Below are positions 1 through 5,019 of a DNA stretch of 5,019 nt, piece after piece. Position 1 is the first letter of the stretch. Each line of letters starts with the position of its first letter. A program made the translations under genes and the position numbers. The notes below the pieces were generated by a model. It saw only the letters and a program-made list of their open reading frames with translations. It ran no database searches and was not told the DNA's origin. Origin of the DNA: Anaerolineales bacterium (GTDB lineage: Bacteria; Chloroflexota; Anaerolineae; Anaerolineales; DRMV01); NCBI GenBank assembly GCA_027026295.1, contig JALVOR010000181.1, positions 1-5,019 of the forward strand, read 5' to 3'.

Positions 1-536
1 GTTGTCGGGCTGTTAACTTGACGCTGCAAAGAATTCACCAGGTTGTGCCATTTGTCATATTCCTCCTGCGCCTTGTCTTTGTCCCAATCCATTAGCCAAT
101 CGTAGTGGTTCTGCGCCTTATCCCGTTGGCGCTGCGCCGCCGCCAGTTGTTGCAACGCCTGGGCATATTGCAGGTTGGCGCTATCCTGCAAATCCTGCAA
201 CTGCTTTTGAGCATTGAGCAGGGAAACCCGCGCTTGCATCAACGCCTGCGGCCAGGAATCTTCCCGCAGGGAAGCCAGCGGCTGGTCTTGGGCAACGTGA
301 TCGCCCACCCCCGCGCTGACTGTGCCCACCACGCCGGAAACCTGCCACACCAGTACCGCGCTCTGCTTTGCCCGCACCGTGCCGCTGGCAACCACGGTGG
401 ATTCCAGCGTGCCGCGGCGCACCCTTGCCGTTTGCCACTGGGTGGCCGTCTCGTCCTTCCGCCGGGCTGCCCTCACCTGCCAGACACCCACCGCGGCCAC
501 AACGACGACCAGGAAAATGATCCACCAACGTTTCAT
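1..536 (-). CDS. Efflux RND/ABC transporter periplasmic adaptor subunit (HlyD/membrane fusion family), N-terminal part
   Basis: Partial gene: 178 codons read without a stop from the ATG at 536 to the left window edge, so the C-terminus is missing. The protein begins MKRWWIIFLVVVVAAVGVWQ, a short basic start followed by a membrane segment (about residues 5-20) that would anchor it with the rest outside the cytoplasm. Residues 36-60 give the typical adaptor opening (ARVRRGTLESTVVASGTVRA). Residues 65-90 look like half of a lipoyl/barrel-sandwich domain (SGVVGTVSAGVGDHVAQDQPLASL). From about residue 97 onward the chain is Gln/Ala/Leu/Lys-rich and looks like the alpha-helical coiled-coil hairpin. 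Such adaptors couple MacB-type ABC or RND pumps to export of drugs, peptides or lipids; the pump should follow to the left. A second in-frame ATG lies at 539. I prefer 536 because the GGGAGG at 542-547 is 5 nt from it but only 2 nt from 539. No lipobox cysteine is seen. Family call is firm; substrate unknown. Confidence 0.88.
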   Translation of the reverse strand, partial: MKRWWIIFLVVVVAAVGVWQVRAARRKDETATQWQTARVRRGTLESTVVASGTVRAKQSAVLVWQVSGVVGTVSAGVGDHVAQDQPLASLREDSWPQALMQARVSLLNAQKQLQDLQDSANLQYAQALQQLAAAQRQRDKAQNHYDWLMDWDKDKAQEEYDKWHNLVNSLQRQVNSPT

Positions 537-541
537 CATCC

Positions 542-547
542 CCTCCC
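542..547 (-). promoter_or_regulatory. Ribosome binding site of the efflux adaptor gene
   Basis: On the minus strand GGGAGG is followed by GG and two consecutive in-frame ATG codons. Its distance favours the second ATG (5 nt, start at 536) over the first (2 nt, start at 539). Confidence 0.7.
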
Positions 548-566
548 ATCAGGGAAAGTTGCCAGG

Positions 567-588
567 TTACTTACCGATTGGTAAGTAA
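567..588. promoter_or_regulatory. 22-bp palindromic operator, TetR-family type
   Basis: Two perfect 9-bp arms, TTACTTACC (567-575) and GGTAAGTAA (580-588), are separated by GATT, so 20 of 22 positions obey the dyad. Size and symmetry fit an operator bound by a TetR-family dimer pair. It starts one base downstream of the -10 box of the minus-strand promoter and covers the expected transcription start (about 583), so a bound repressor would block initiation of the efflux operon. The repressor gene is not in the window. The alternative, an RNA hairpin at the 5' end of the transcript, is possible, but position and arm sequence favour DNA binding. Confidence 0.82.
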
Positions 589-589
589 G

Positions 590-618
590 ATTATAGCGGG
601 AGAAGAGGCAGTTGTCAA
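590..618 (-). promoter_or_regulatory. Perfect consensus sigma-70 promoter of the efflux operon
   Basis: Read on the minus strand, the -35 box is TTGACA (613-618) and the -10 box is TATAAT (590-595), with a 17-bp spacer (596-612): consensus in all three respects. The expected start near 583 gives a 5' leader of about 45 nt before the ATG at 536. The promoter is directly followed by the TetR-type palindrome, the usual layout of an inducible efflux pump. Confidence 0.88.
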
Positions 619-721
619 ATTATTTTGAAGCATTGCCCGGTTCAAGGGAAATGGCGCGCGGACAACAGCGGATGCGCGCGGCATCAGGTACATAGTGCAT
701 TTTCAAACAAGATTTCAGTTA
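619..721. other. Intergenic spacer without recognised gene
   Basis: This spacer lies between the efflux promoter and the three-hairpin element. It contains two short copies of GCGCGCGG (around 655-661 and 677-684), but no open frame with a ribosome binding site, no RNA gene and no convincing terminator. Confidence 0.5.
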
Positions 722-938
722 TTGCAAAAGGTGTGATCTATCGCGCCTGTGGCAAGATCTCACCCATCCCCCGCTGAGCCTCGCTTGGCCTTCGACTTCG
801 CTCAGGCCAGGCGCTCGGCTCATCTGCTCCCTTCCCTCCCTTAGTAAGGGAGGGAAGGGAGCGGCTACGGTGACGCGATAGCGTCGCCGTAGCGGGGGTA
901 GGGAGAGATCAAAAATTTGGGCGCTAAGTTGCAAAAGG
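722..938. repeat. MITE-like element with three internal hairpins and a 10-bp flanking direct repeat
   Basis: An outer imperfect inverted repeat (743-775 against 891-924) shares GCGCC at both tips and a 20-base stretch starting GATCTC with 17 of 20 matches. Inside lie three consecutive stem-loops. A is 776-791/804-821, a nearly perfect stem containing TGGCCT/AGGCCA. B is 826-842/846-862, a perfect 17-bp stem with a 3-nt loop. C is 865-876/881-892, 11 of 12 pairs around GATA. The direct repeat TTGCAAAAGG flanks the whole (722-731 and 929-938) and may be a target-site duplication, although it is set back unequally from the inverted-repeat tips (11 and 4 bp). There is no transposase and no credible reading frame. 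It could be a non-autonomous mobile element or a folded RNA; I favour a dispersed genomic repeat. Confidence 0.65.
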
Positions 939-1203
939 CCTCAACCAACTATCAAGGTTGATTATGCAATAGCAACGAATTACGGATTGCCTGATTTGTC
1001 GTTTTTCATCCAATTGGCGGACAATTTTCTGCGAACTGCAGTTTCCCCTCGCTAAGGCTAAGCACACGCCGTGGAGAAAAAGGTGCAGAACATGCAGCCC
1101 CCGCATGGAAAAACGCCTTTATCTTTCCCTCTGTACCGTGCCGTAAATCAAAATGAGCCTGCCAGGGCAAGCAACAAACACCCATCAACCACCCACAACT
1201 TGC
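939..1203. other. Intergenic region downstream of the PHP gene, no gene found
   Basis: Short open frames here lack ribosome binding sites, family features and consistent codon use. Small dyads are present: TCAACC/GGTTGA (941-946/956-961) and the 10-bp palindrome AACTGCAGTT (1034-1043). For the PHP transcript, which ends into this region on the minus strand, the only terminator-like candidate is a weak TGCA/TGCA stem (1084-1096) followed by a run of five T; I do not call it. Confidence 0.5.
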
Positions 1204-2292
1204 TCATTCTCCGCCTTTGCCCTCGCGCACGTAAATCGGGTTGCTGAAAATCCACCCCCGCCGGCGTCCCCAGGCCTTGAGGTAAACTTCCACGCGATAA
1301 GCGCCAGGGGCCTTGACCGTGGCGGTGCAAATCTCGCGGCCCCGCCACTGCTGCACGACTTCCCCTTGATGCACCAGGCGGCATTCAGCCTTGCGCGGCA
1401 GGCGAATTTTCAGCGTGACGCCGCCGTCGAGGGCAATGGTTTCGCCCATGGTGACTTCGGCATTGTGCCCGGTAGCCGTAAACCGAAAGCCGCGTGCCGA
1501 AGCAGGCAAATCGTTGGCAACGAAGCCGCGCCCGCTGCCCAAAGCCCGGTAAATCAGCCGCCGGTCGTGTTCCAACTGCCCGGAAAGCGGCTCGGAAAGC
1601 AGCAGGTGGGTGGTCACCGCCCGAAAGTGCTTTTCGTAGGGGAAAAGGGTTATCGTGAACGGGCCCAGGTGCCGCTTCAGGGCATGGGCATCTGCCCCAC
1701 CCACCACGGCGACTCGCTGCCCTTCCGCGAGCAACGCATCCCAGCGCGTCAGCGCCGCGGGGTAGGGCGCTACCGCCACCTGATGAAAGAGCAGGCCATA
1801 GAAAAGCACGTGGAAAGGGGTACGCAGGTGCCCCTTGAACTCACTGAACGCGTTCCAGATTTCCAGCCCCTGATAGCCCTTCACGTCCCAATCCACCCAC
1901 GAAATATCCGGTTCGTTCACCAGCGGCGCGGCGGGGTCAACGGGGTGAGCGAGGAACGCCAGCCCGCCGGCCTTTGCCGTGGCACTGAACAGCCGTTCAG
2001 AGTCATCGGCATAAGCCGCCATTTCGCGGCCGGCGCCGAAAATCAGGGCATGGTTTTTCTGCGGTTCCCGGGTACGGTCGTGGACTTCTTCCCCCACCAG
2101 CAGCAGCACACGCTTGCCGTCTTCCTGATAGACCCTCTCGGCGTCGCCCACCCAAACATTGTGGTCGGTGACGATGGCAGCGTCAACGCCGGCGCGCAGG
2201 GCGGCCTGAGCGATGTCTTTATGCGTGCCTGTGCCGTCGGAAAAACGGGTGTGCATGTGCAACGCAACGACGACTTCCTGGAAAGATGACAT
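1204..2292 (-). CDS. PHP-domain metallohydrolase, CehA/McbA-like phosphoesterase family
   Basis: A 362-residue protein with the metal-binding motifs of the PHP (polymerase and histidinol phosphatase) superfamily in order: HMH with a following D (H12, H14, D19), TDHN (D43, H44), GEE (E68/E69), NHAL (H81), LAHP (H116) and GADAH (D201, H203). These residues would hold a two- or three-metal centre for phosphoester or related hydrolysis. Residues from about 265 to 355 form a separate beta-rich, Ig-like tail ending in GWIFSNPIYV, the hallmark C-terminus of CehA/McbA-type proteins. There is no signal peptide, so it is probably cytoplasmic. The substrate cannot be told from sequence; nucleotides, sugar phosphates and carbamate-like esters are all acted on by relatives. 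The start is ATG at 2292, with a weak AGGA upstream at a long spacing (about 12 nt). The gene diverges from secG, 81 bp away. A 378-codon open frame on the opposite strand is a shadow. Confidence 0.88.
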   Translation of the reverse strand: MSSFQEVVVALHMHTRFSDGTGTHKDIAQAALRAGVDAAIVTDHNVWVGDAERVYQEDGKRVLLLVGEEVHDRTREPQKNHALIFGAGREMAAYADDSERLFSATAKAGGLAFLAHPVDPAAPLVNEPDISWVDWDVKGYQGLEIWNAFSEFKGHLRTPFHVLFYGLLFHQVAVAPYPAALTRWDALLAEGQRVAVVGGADAHALKRHLGPFTITLFPYEKHFRAVTTHLLLSEPLSGQLEHDRRLIYRALGSGRGFVANDLPASARGFRFTATGHNAEVTMGETIALDGGVTLKIRLPRKAECRLVHQGEVVQQWRGREICTATVKAPGAYRVEVYLKAWGRRRGWIFSNPIYVREGKGGE

Positions 2293-2296
2293 CGGT

Positions 2297-2325
2297 TTGA
2301 CGATTCCTGAGGGGAAAGGTATAAT
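2297..2325 (+). promoter_or_regulatory. Sigma-70 promoter of the secG operon
   Basis: The -35 box TTGACG (2297-2302) and a perfect -10 box TATAAT (2320-2325) are separated by 17 bp. Transcription would start near 2332 and leave a leader of about 42 nt before the TTG at 2374. The -35 box lies only 4 bp beyond the divergent PHP start codon, so polymerase bound here covers the 5' end of that gene. Confidence 0.85.
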
Positions 2326-2363
2326 CGGAGAGCCTTGCAGGCAACCATCTGAAACGAAAGCGA

Positions 2364-2368
2364 GGAGG
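2364..2368 (+). promoter_or_regulatory. Ribosome binding site deciding the TTG start of secG
   Basis: GGAGG, within GAGGAGG (2362-2368), stands 5 nt before the TTG at 2374. This supports the non-ATG start, as there is no other start codon giving a full first membrane helix. Confidence 0.82.
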
Positions 2369-2373
2369 TCGCT

Positions 2374-2607
2374 TTGGAAACTTATCTCGACATCGCTCTG
2401 ATTATAACCTCAATTGCGCTCATTGCCATCGTGGTTTTGCAAAGCAAGGGCGCGGGGCTTGGCGGTTTGACCGGTTCCGACATGGGCGCTGTGTTCAGCG
2501 CACGCCGCGGGCTGGAAAAGACCTTCTTCCAGTTGACCATCGTGCTCAGCGTGATTTTCTTCGCGCTCACTCTGGCAGTGGTGCTGGTCGATAAAGCCGC
2601 AGGATAG
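2374..2607 (+). CDS. secG: Preprotein translocase subunit SecG
   Basis: A 77-residue protein with two membrane helices (about 6-23 and 52-72) joined by a cytoplasmic loop carrying the SecG signature: LQSKGAGLGGLTG (22-34), then FSARRGLEKTF (41-51). SecG is the accessory subunit of the SecYEG channel and helps the SecA-driven step of protein export. The length matches the usual 70-80 residues of short SecG proteins. Translation starts at TTG, justified by the strong GGAGG 5 nt upstream and by alignment of the first helix. The gene has its own near-consensus promoter and is followed after 16 bp by a substrate-binding protein, with no terminator between, so the two are probably cotranscribed. 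Identity is close to certain from the loop motif plus topology. Confidence 0.95.
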   Translation: METYLDIALIITSIALIAIVVLQSKGAGLGGLTGSDMGAVFSARRGLEKTFFQLTIVLSVIFFALTLAVVLVDKAAG

Positions 2608-2623
2608 GCAACCGCCCAACCCT

Positions 2624-4354
2624 ATGACAAACCAACGCAGTTTTTTCCACCGCTTTCGCTGGCAATTGCTGTTGGCATTGATGGCTGCGATTGCGGTGGC
2701 GTTTTTGCTTTTAGGGCAAAAAGCCCCCACCGCCGAGCCGGGGAACCCCATCGCGCCAGCCCCCAAGCACGGCGGTGTGTATACCGAGGCGCTCATTGGC
2801 ACGGTGAGCCGCCTCAACCCGCTGCTGGATAGCGGTAACCAGCCCGACCACGACGTCGACCGGCTGCTCTACTGCAGCCTGATCCAGTTCGACGCTGTCG
2901 GGCTGCCGCAAGCCGCGCTGGCAGAATCGTGGGGGATTTCCCAGGATGGCACGACCTACAACTTCGCCCTGCGCACCAACGCCCGGTGGCACGATGGCAA
3001 ACCGGTGACAGTGGACGATGTGATTTTCACCATCGAGATGCTACGCAGCGACGCCTTGCCCACGCCGCCCGACATTCGCGCCCTGTGGCAGGCCGTCGAG
3101 GTCAAGAAATTCGACGACCACACCCTGCAAATCAAACTGCCTGAAGCGTTTGCACCGTTTCTCGATTACCTCACCTTCGGCATTCTGCCTAAGCACATTT
3201 GGGAAAGCATCCCGCCGGAGCAAATGGTGAACGCACCACAAAACCTGACGCCGGTGGGCTGCGGCCCCTACCAGTTCGATCACCTGGTGACCGAAGGCAA
3301 CGAGATCAAGGGCGTGGCGCTGCGGGCTTTCCAGAATTACTACGAAGGCCGCCCGTTCATCGATCGCGTGGTCTTCCGCTATTACCCCACGGCAGCCGAC
3401 GCCCTGCAAGCCTATCACGATGGCGAGGTGTCGGGCATTCAGCGCATCAGTCCCGATATTTTGCAAGCCGCGCTGCGGGAACCCGACCTCAACTTCTACA
3501 CCACCCGCCTGCCCCGCATGACCCTCATCCTCTTCAACCTGGGCAACGACGAAGTCGCTTTCCTGCAAGATAAAACCGTGCGCCAGGCGCTCTACATGGG
3601 GCTGAACCGCCGCTGGATGATCGACCGCATCCTCGACGGGCAGGCTTTTGAAGCCACGGGGCCGATTTTCCCCGGCACGTGGGCATATTACGACGAACTC
3701 ACGCCCACTGCCTACGACCCCGAGAAAGCCATCGCGATGCTCAAAGCAGCAGAATACACCATCCCAGCGGGCGGCGGCGAGGTGCGCGAGAAAGACGGCG
3801 AACCGTTAGCGTTTACCTTAGTGCACCCCAACGACCCGCAGCACACCGCCCTGGCACAAGCCATTCGGGAAGACTGGGCTGCTCTGGGCGTGAAAGTAAC
3901 TCTGAAGGCGGTTTCCTACGAAAAACTGCTTTCCGACTACCTGGAACCCCGCACTTACGAAGCGGCACTGGTTGACCTTGACCTCACCCGCTCGCCCGAC
4001 CCCGATCCCTACCCCTTCTGGCATCAATCGCAGGCCACCGGCGGGCAGAATTACAGCATGTGGAACAACCGTCGCGCGAGTGAATATCTGGAGCAGGCGC
4101 GCATTACCCCCGACATCGCCAAGCGGCAAAAACTCTACTACCGCTTCCAACTGCTCTTTGAAAAGGAACTGCCTGCCCTGCCGCTGTTCTACCCGGTCTA
4201 CACCTACGCGGTGGACGGACAGGTGGGCGGCATTCGCCTGGGGCCGGTGTTCGATATCAGCGACCGCTTCCACAATGTGAACAAGTGGTATCTGGTCGCC
4301 CAGCCCAACCCTGCGCCGGTCATCGTGAACCCCACAGCCACGGCAACGCCGTAG
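2624..4354 (+). CDS. Family 5 extracellular solute-binding protein (peptide/nickel ABC transporter type), membrane-anchored
   Basis: A 576-residue protein of the SBP_bac_5 family (OppA/DppA/NikA fold), which captures oligopeptides or other ligands outside the cell for an ABC importer. The start is basic (MTNQRSFFHRFRWQ), followed by a hydrophobic helix at about 15-31. No cysteine follows it, so there is no lipobox; the protein is either anchored by this helix or cleaved by signal peptidase I. Family features in order: GGVYTEALIGTVSRLNPLL (50-68), the signature region LAESWGISQDG to DDVIFTIEML (99-140), GCGPYQF (212-218), VRQALYMGLNRRWMIDRIL (319-337), YDPEKAIAMLKAAEY (364-378) and PALPLFYPVYTYAV (517-530). 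The tail PNPAPVIVNPTATATP (561-576) is Pro/Thr-rich and probably disordered. No permease or ATPase genes follow; the gene ends in a terminator and repeats, so it is an orphan binding protein. The ribosome binding site is weak (AGGATAGG, far upstream), suggesting coupling to secG translation. The ligand is unknown. Confidence 0.92.
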   Translation: MTNQRSFFHRFRWQLLLALMAAIAVAFLLLGQKAPTAEPGNPIAPAPKHGGVYTEALIGTVSRLNPLLDSGNQPDHDVDRLLYCSLIQFDAVGLPQAALAESWGISQDGTTYNFALRTNARWHDGKPVTVDDVIFTIEMLRSDALPTPPDIRALWQAVEVKKFDDHTLQIKLPEAFAPFLDYLTFGILPKHIWESIPPEQMVNAPQNLTPVGCGPYQFDHLVTEGNEIKGVALRAFQNYYEGRPFIDRVVFRYYPTAADALQAYHDGEVSGIQRISPDILQAALREPDLNFYTTRLPRMTLILFNLGNDEVAFLQDKTVRQALYMGLNRRWMIDRILDGQAFEATGPIFPGTWAYYDELTPTAYDPEKAIAMLKAAEYTIPAGGGEVREKDGEPLAFTLVHPNDPQHTALAQAIREDWAALGVKVTLKAVSYEKLLSDYLEPRTYEAALVDLDLTRSPDPDPYPFWHQSQATGGQNYSMWNNRRASEYLEQARITPDIAKRQKLYYRFQLLFEKELPALPLFYPVYTYAVDGQVGGIRLGPVFDISDRFHNVNKWYLVAQPNPAPVIVNPTATATP

Positions 4355-4374
4355 TGGCAACCAGCCAAAACGCC

Positions 4375-4406
4375 AAACGGGACGCCTTTGTCGGGCGTCC
4401 CGTTTT
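4375..4406 (+). terminator. Rho-independent terminator of the secG operon
   Basis: A perfect 12-bp stem, AAACGGGACGCC (4375-4386) with GGCGTCCCGTTT (4394-4405), has a 7-nt loop and runs into TTTTGTT. It begins 20 bp after the stop codon of the binding protein. The T-rich end coincides with the target site of the adjacent repeat element. Confidence 0.92.
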
Positions 4407-4568
4407 GTTAGGACTTACGCAGTTGCTCGTAGAAGCGCTCGTTTTCATGTCATGGCGAGCCGCCATAGGCGGCGAAGCCATCTCCCAGACGGTGGAGGAG
4501 ACCGCTTCGGCGGTCTACGACCGCCTCGCGGTGACATAAAGGGAAGGAACTGCGTAACTCCTATTTGT
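4404..4568. mobile_element. Miniature inverted-repeat element 1 (155 bp) with 5-bp target duplication
   Basis: Terminal inverted repeats TAGGACTTACGCAGTT (4409-4424) and its complement (4548-4563) match at 15 of 16 positions. Directly outside both ends is the pentamer TTTGT (4404-4408 and 4564-4568), as expected for a target-site duplication made by a transposase. The 155-bp element contains no transposase gene, so it would be mobilised in trans by an insertion sequence with the same ends. Its interior holds a complete copy of the TGTCAT...TGACA repeat. The insertion took place in the T-run of the secG operon terminator and left that terminator intact. The parent IS family is not assigned here. 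Confidence 0.78.
4448..4536. repeat. TGTCAT...TGACA palindromic intergenic repeat, copy 1
   Basis: The ends TGTCATGGCGAG (4448-4459) and CTCGCGGTGACA (4525-4536) are inverted copies with two mismatches. Inside are the stems GCCGCC/GGCGGC (4459-4473) and GGCGGTC/GACCGCC (4509-4525), plus a GAAGC/GCTTC pairing, so the 89 bp can fold almost end to end. This is a diverged member of the TGTCATTGCGAG-type repeats that are scattered through many bacterial genomes. Confidence 0.78.
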
Positions 4569-4572
4569 ATTA

Positions 4573-4728
4573 AGACACTATCCCAAAATATCATGGTAAT
4601 GTCATTGCAAGCCCCGAAGGGGCGAAGCAATCCTCTTTTTGGCAGGCGGGAGGCTGCTTCGGCGGGCTTCGTCATTGCTCAGCCCGCCTCGCAGTGACAC
4701 ATCTGCAAAGAATTTTCGGATAGGCTCT
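4573..4728. mobile_element. Miniature inverted-repeat element 2 (about 156 bp)
   Basis: The outer ends AGACACTATCCCAAAAT (4573-4589) and the complement of 4712-4728 (AGAGCCTATCCGAAAAT) match at 14 of 17 positions. TA dinucleotides lie directly outside both ends (4571-4572 and 4729-4730), compatible with TA duplication, but such a short repeat could be chance. The interior is occupied by the second TGTCAT...TGACA repeat, with only 10-12 bp between inner and outer ends. There is no transposase gene. The outer ends differ from those of the element 1 neighbour, only a few bases away, so the two are separate element families. Confidence 0.65.
4600..4699. repeat. TGTCAT...TGACA palindromic intergenic repeat, copy 2
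   Basis: The ends TGTCATTGCAAG (4600-4611) and CTCGCAGTGACA (4688-4699) are inverted copies with two mismatches. Internal stems are GCCCC/GGGGC around GAA (4611-4623) and GGCGGGCT/AGCCCGCC (4661-4668/4681-4688). It is the same family as copy 1, sharing the ends and the GCGAAGC.AT / GCTTCGGCGG core, but with a different middle and loop sequences. Confidence 0.78.
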
Positions 4729-4736
4729 TATTCAGC

Positions 4737-5019
4737 CTCAAGTCAAAACCACAGAAGGTACAGAAGTACCACAGAAAAGGGGTAACTCGTGAAGCGTTAC
4801 TTCGTCAATTTGTGGAATGCCCACAGTAACGCCGCGCCGAACTGACAAATTTCTTTGCGCTCTTTGTTCCCTCTGCGCCTCGGCGTCAACGCTTTGCGCC
4901 CTTTGCCTTCTCCGCGCCTCTCTGTTATCGCTTTGGCGTTCCAAAGCACCAGTGCACTTTCGCCTTCTTCCGCGTCATTCGCGGCCCATTCGGCGCTTTT
5001 GCGGGGGTTGGTTCGTCAC
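4737..5019. repeat. Degenerate pyrimidine-rich intergenic repeat region, no gene
   Basis: The region starts with two copies of CCACAGAA (4749-4756 and 4769-4776) around a small hairpin GGTAC/GTACC (4757-4770). It then becomes C/T-rich with loosely repeated CTTTGCGC-like units (4853-4860, 4892-4900 and variants between and beyond). The biased composition explains the one Arg/Gln-rich open frame on the minus strand (4738-4944), which has no ribosome binding site and no recognisable domain. Nothing in this stretch supports a gene. Confidence 0.55.

Noticed and set aside
181..549. 122-codon minus-strand frame starting at the ATG at 549
   Set aside because: It is in a shifted frame over the adaptor gene. 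The adaptor frame from 536 has a membrane anchor, lipoyl-like domain and well-spaced ribosome binding site; this one has none.
105..588. Plus-strand open frames of 159 and 88 codons
   Set aside because: They are antisense to the efflux adaptor reading frame, and one runs into the operator; Arg/Pro/His-rich composition and no family features.
1074..1100. Terminator for the PHP gene on the minus strand
   Set aside because: The stem is only 4 bp (TGCA/TGCA) before the T-run and lies more than 100 bp beyond the stop codon; too weak to call.
924..1188. Two overlapping 60-codon minus-strand frames between the PHP gene and the hairpin element
   Set aside because: No ribosome binding site, no recognisable motif, and they overlap each other in different frames; treated as spacer.
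1153..2289. 378-codon open frame on the plus strand covering the whole PHP gene
   Set aside because: It is antisense to a gene with all PHP metal-binding motifs; its own translation has no recognisable domain and there is no ribosome binding site. GC-rich codon bias opens this frame.
2332..2342. Small dyad GCCT/AGGC at the expected secG transcription start
   Set aside because: Four base pairs are expected by chance; no support for an operator or riboswitch.
2410..2817. 135-codon minus-strand frame across secG and the start of the binding protein
   Set aside because: It is antisense to two well-recognised genes, with no features of its own.
4285..4697. Short open frames over the two miniature elements (84, 81 and 76 codons)
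   Set aside because: They are created by the palindromic repeats; the peptides mirror the repeat sequence and have no start signals.
4600..4699. Possible CRISPR or tandem-repeat array at 4448-4699
   Set aside because: There are only two copies, each itself a palindrome with different interiors, and no regular repeat-spacer pattern.

Overview
The window reads as chromosomal DNA of a GC-rich bacterium, most likely a member of the Chloroflexota (Anaerolineae-like). The clues are a short SecG gene followed directly by a family 5 substrate-binding protein that has no lipobox and a Pro/Thr-rich C-terminal tail, plus an abundance of TGTCATTGCGAG-type palindromic intergenic repeats. This placement is inference; no rRNA or other strong marker is present, and I see no tRNA gene.

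Layout. (1) Positions 1-536, minus strand: the N-terminal 178 codons of an HlyD/RND-type efflux adaptor, running off the left edge. Upstream of it is a perfect consensus sigma-70 promoter (TTGACA, 17 bp, TATAAT), immediately followed by a 22-bp TetR-type palindrome: a strong but repressible efflux operon. (2) 619-1203: no gene. It holds a ~180-200 bp element made of an outer imperfect inverted repeat enclosing three consecutive hairpins and flanked by a 10-bp direct repeat. (3) 1204-2292, minus strand: a PHP-domain metallohydrolase of the CehA/McbA type. (4) 2297-4354, plus strand: a near-consensus promoter, secG with a TTG start, and a family 5 extracellular solute-binding protein 16 bp downstream, closed by a 12-bp-stem intrinsic terminator. 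(5) 4404-5019: no gene. Two miniature inverted-repeat elements stand almost back to back. The first abuts the terminator and is bracketed by a 5-bp direct repeat. The two have different outer inverted repeats, yet each contains a copy of the same inner TGTCAT...TGACA palindromic repeat. After them comes decayed pyrimidine-rich repeat sequence.

Function. secG and the binding protein probably form one transcript that joins the export machinery to an exported, membrane-tethered solute receptor. The PHP gene diverges from it, and its start codon lies only 4 bp from the -35 box of the secG promoter. The efflux adaptor belongs to a separate operon whose pump genes and TetR repressor should lie left of the window. 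I found no clearly new protein system. The most interesting material is the repeat architecture at 4404-4730 and 722-938, and the compact promoter/operator at 567-618.
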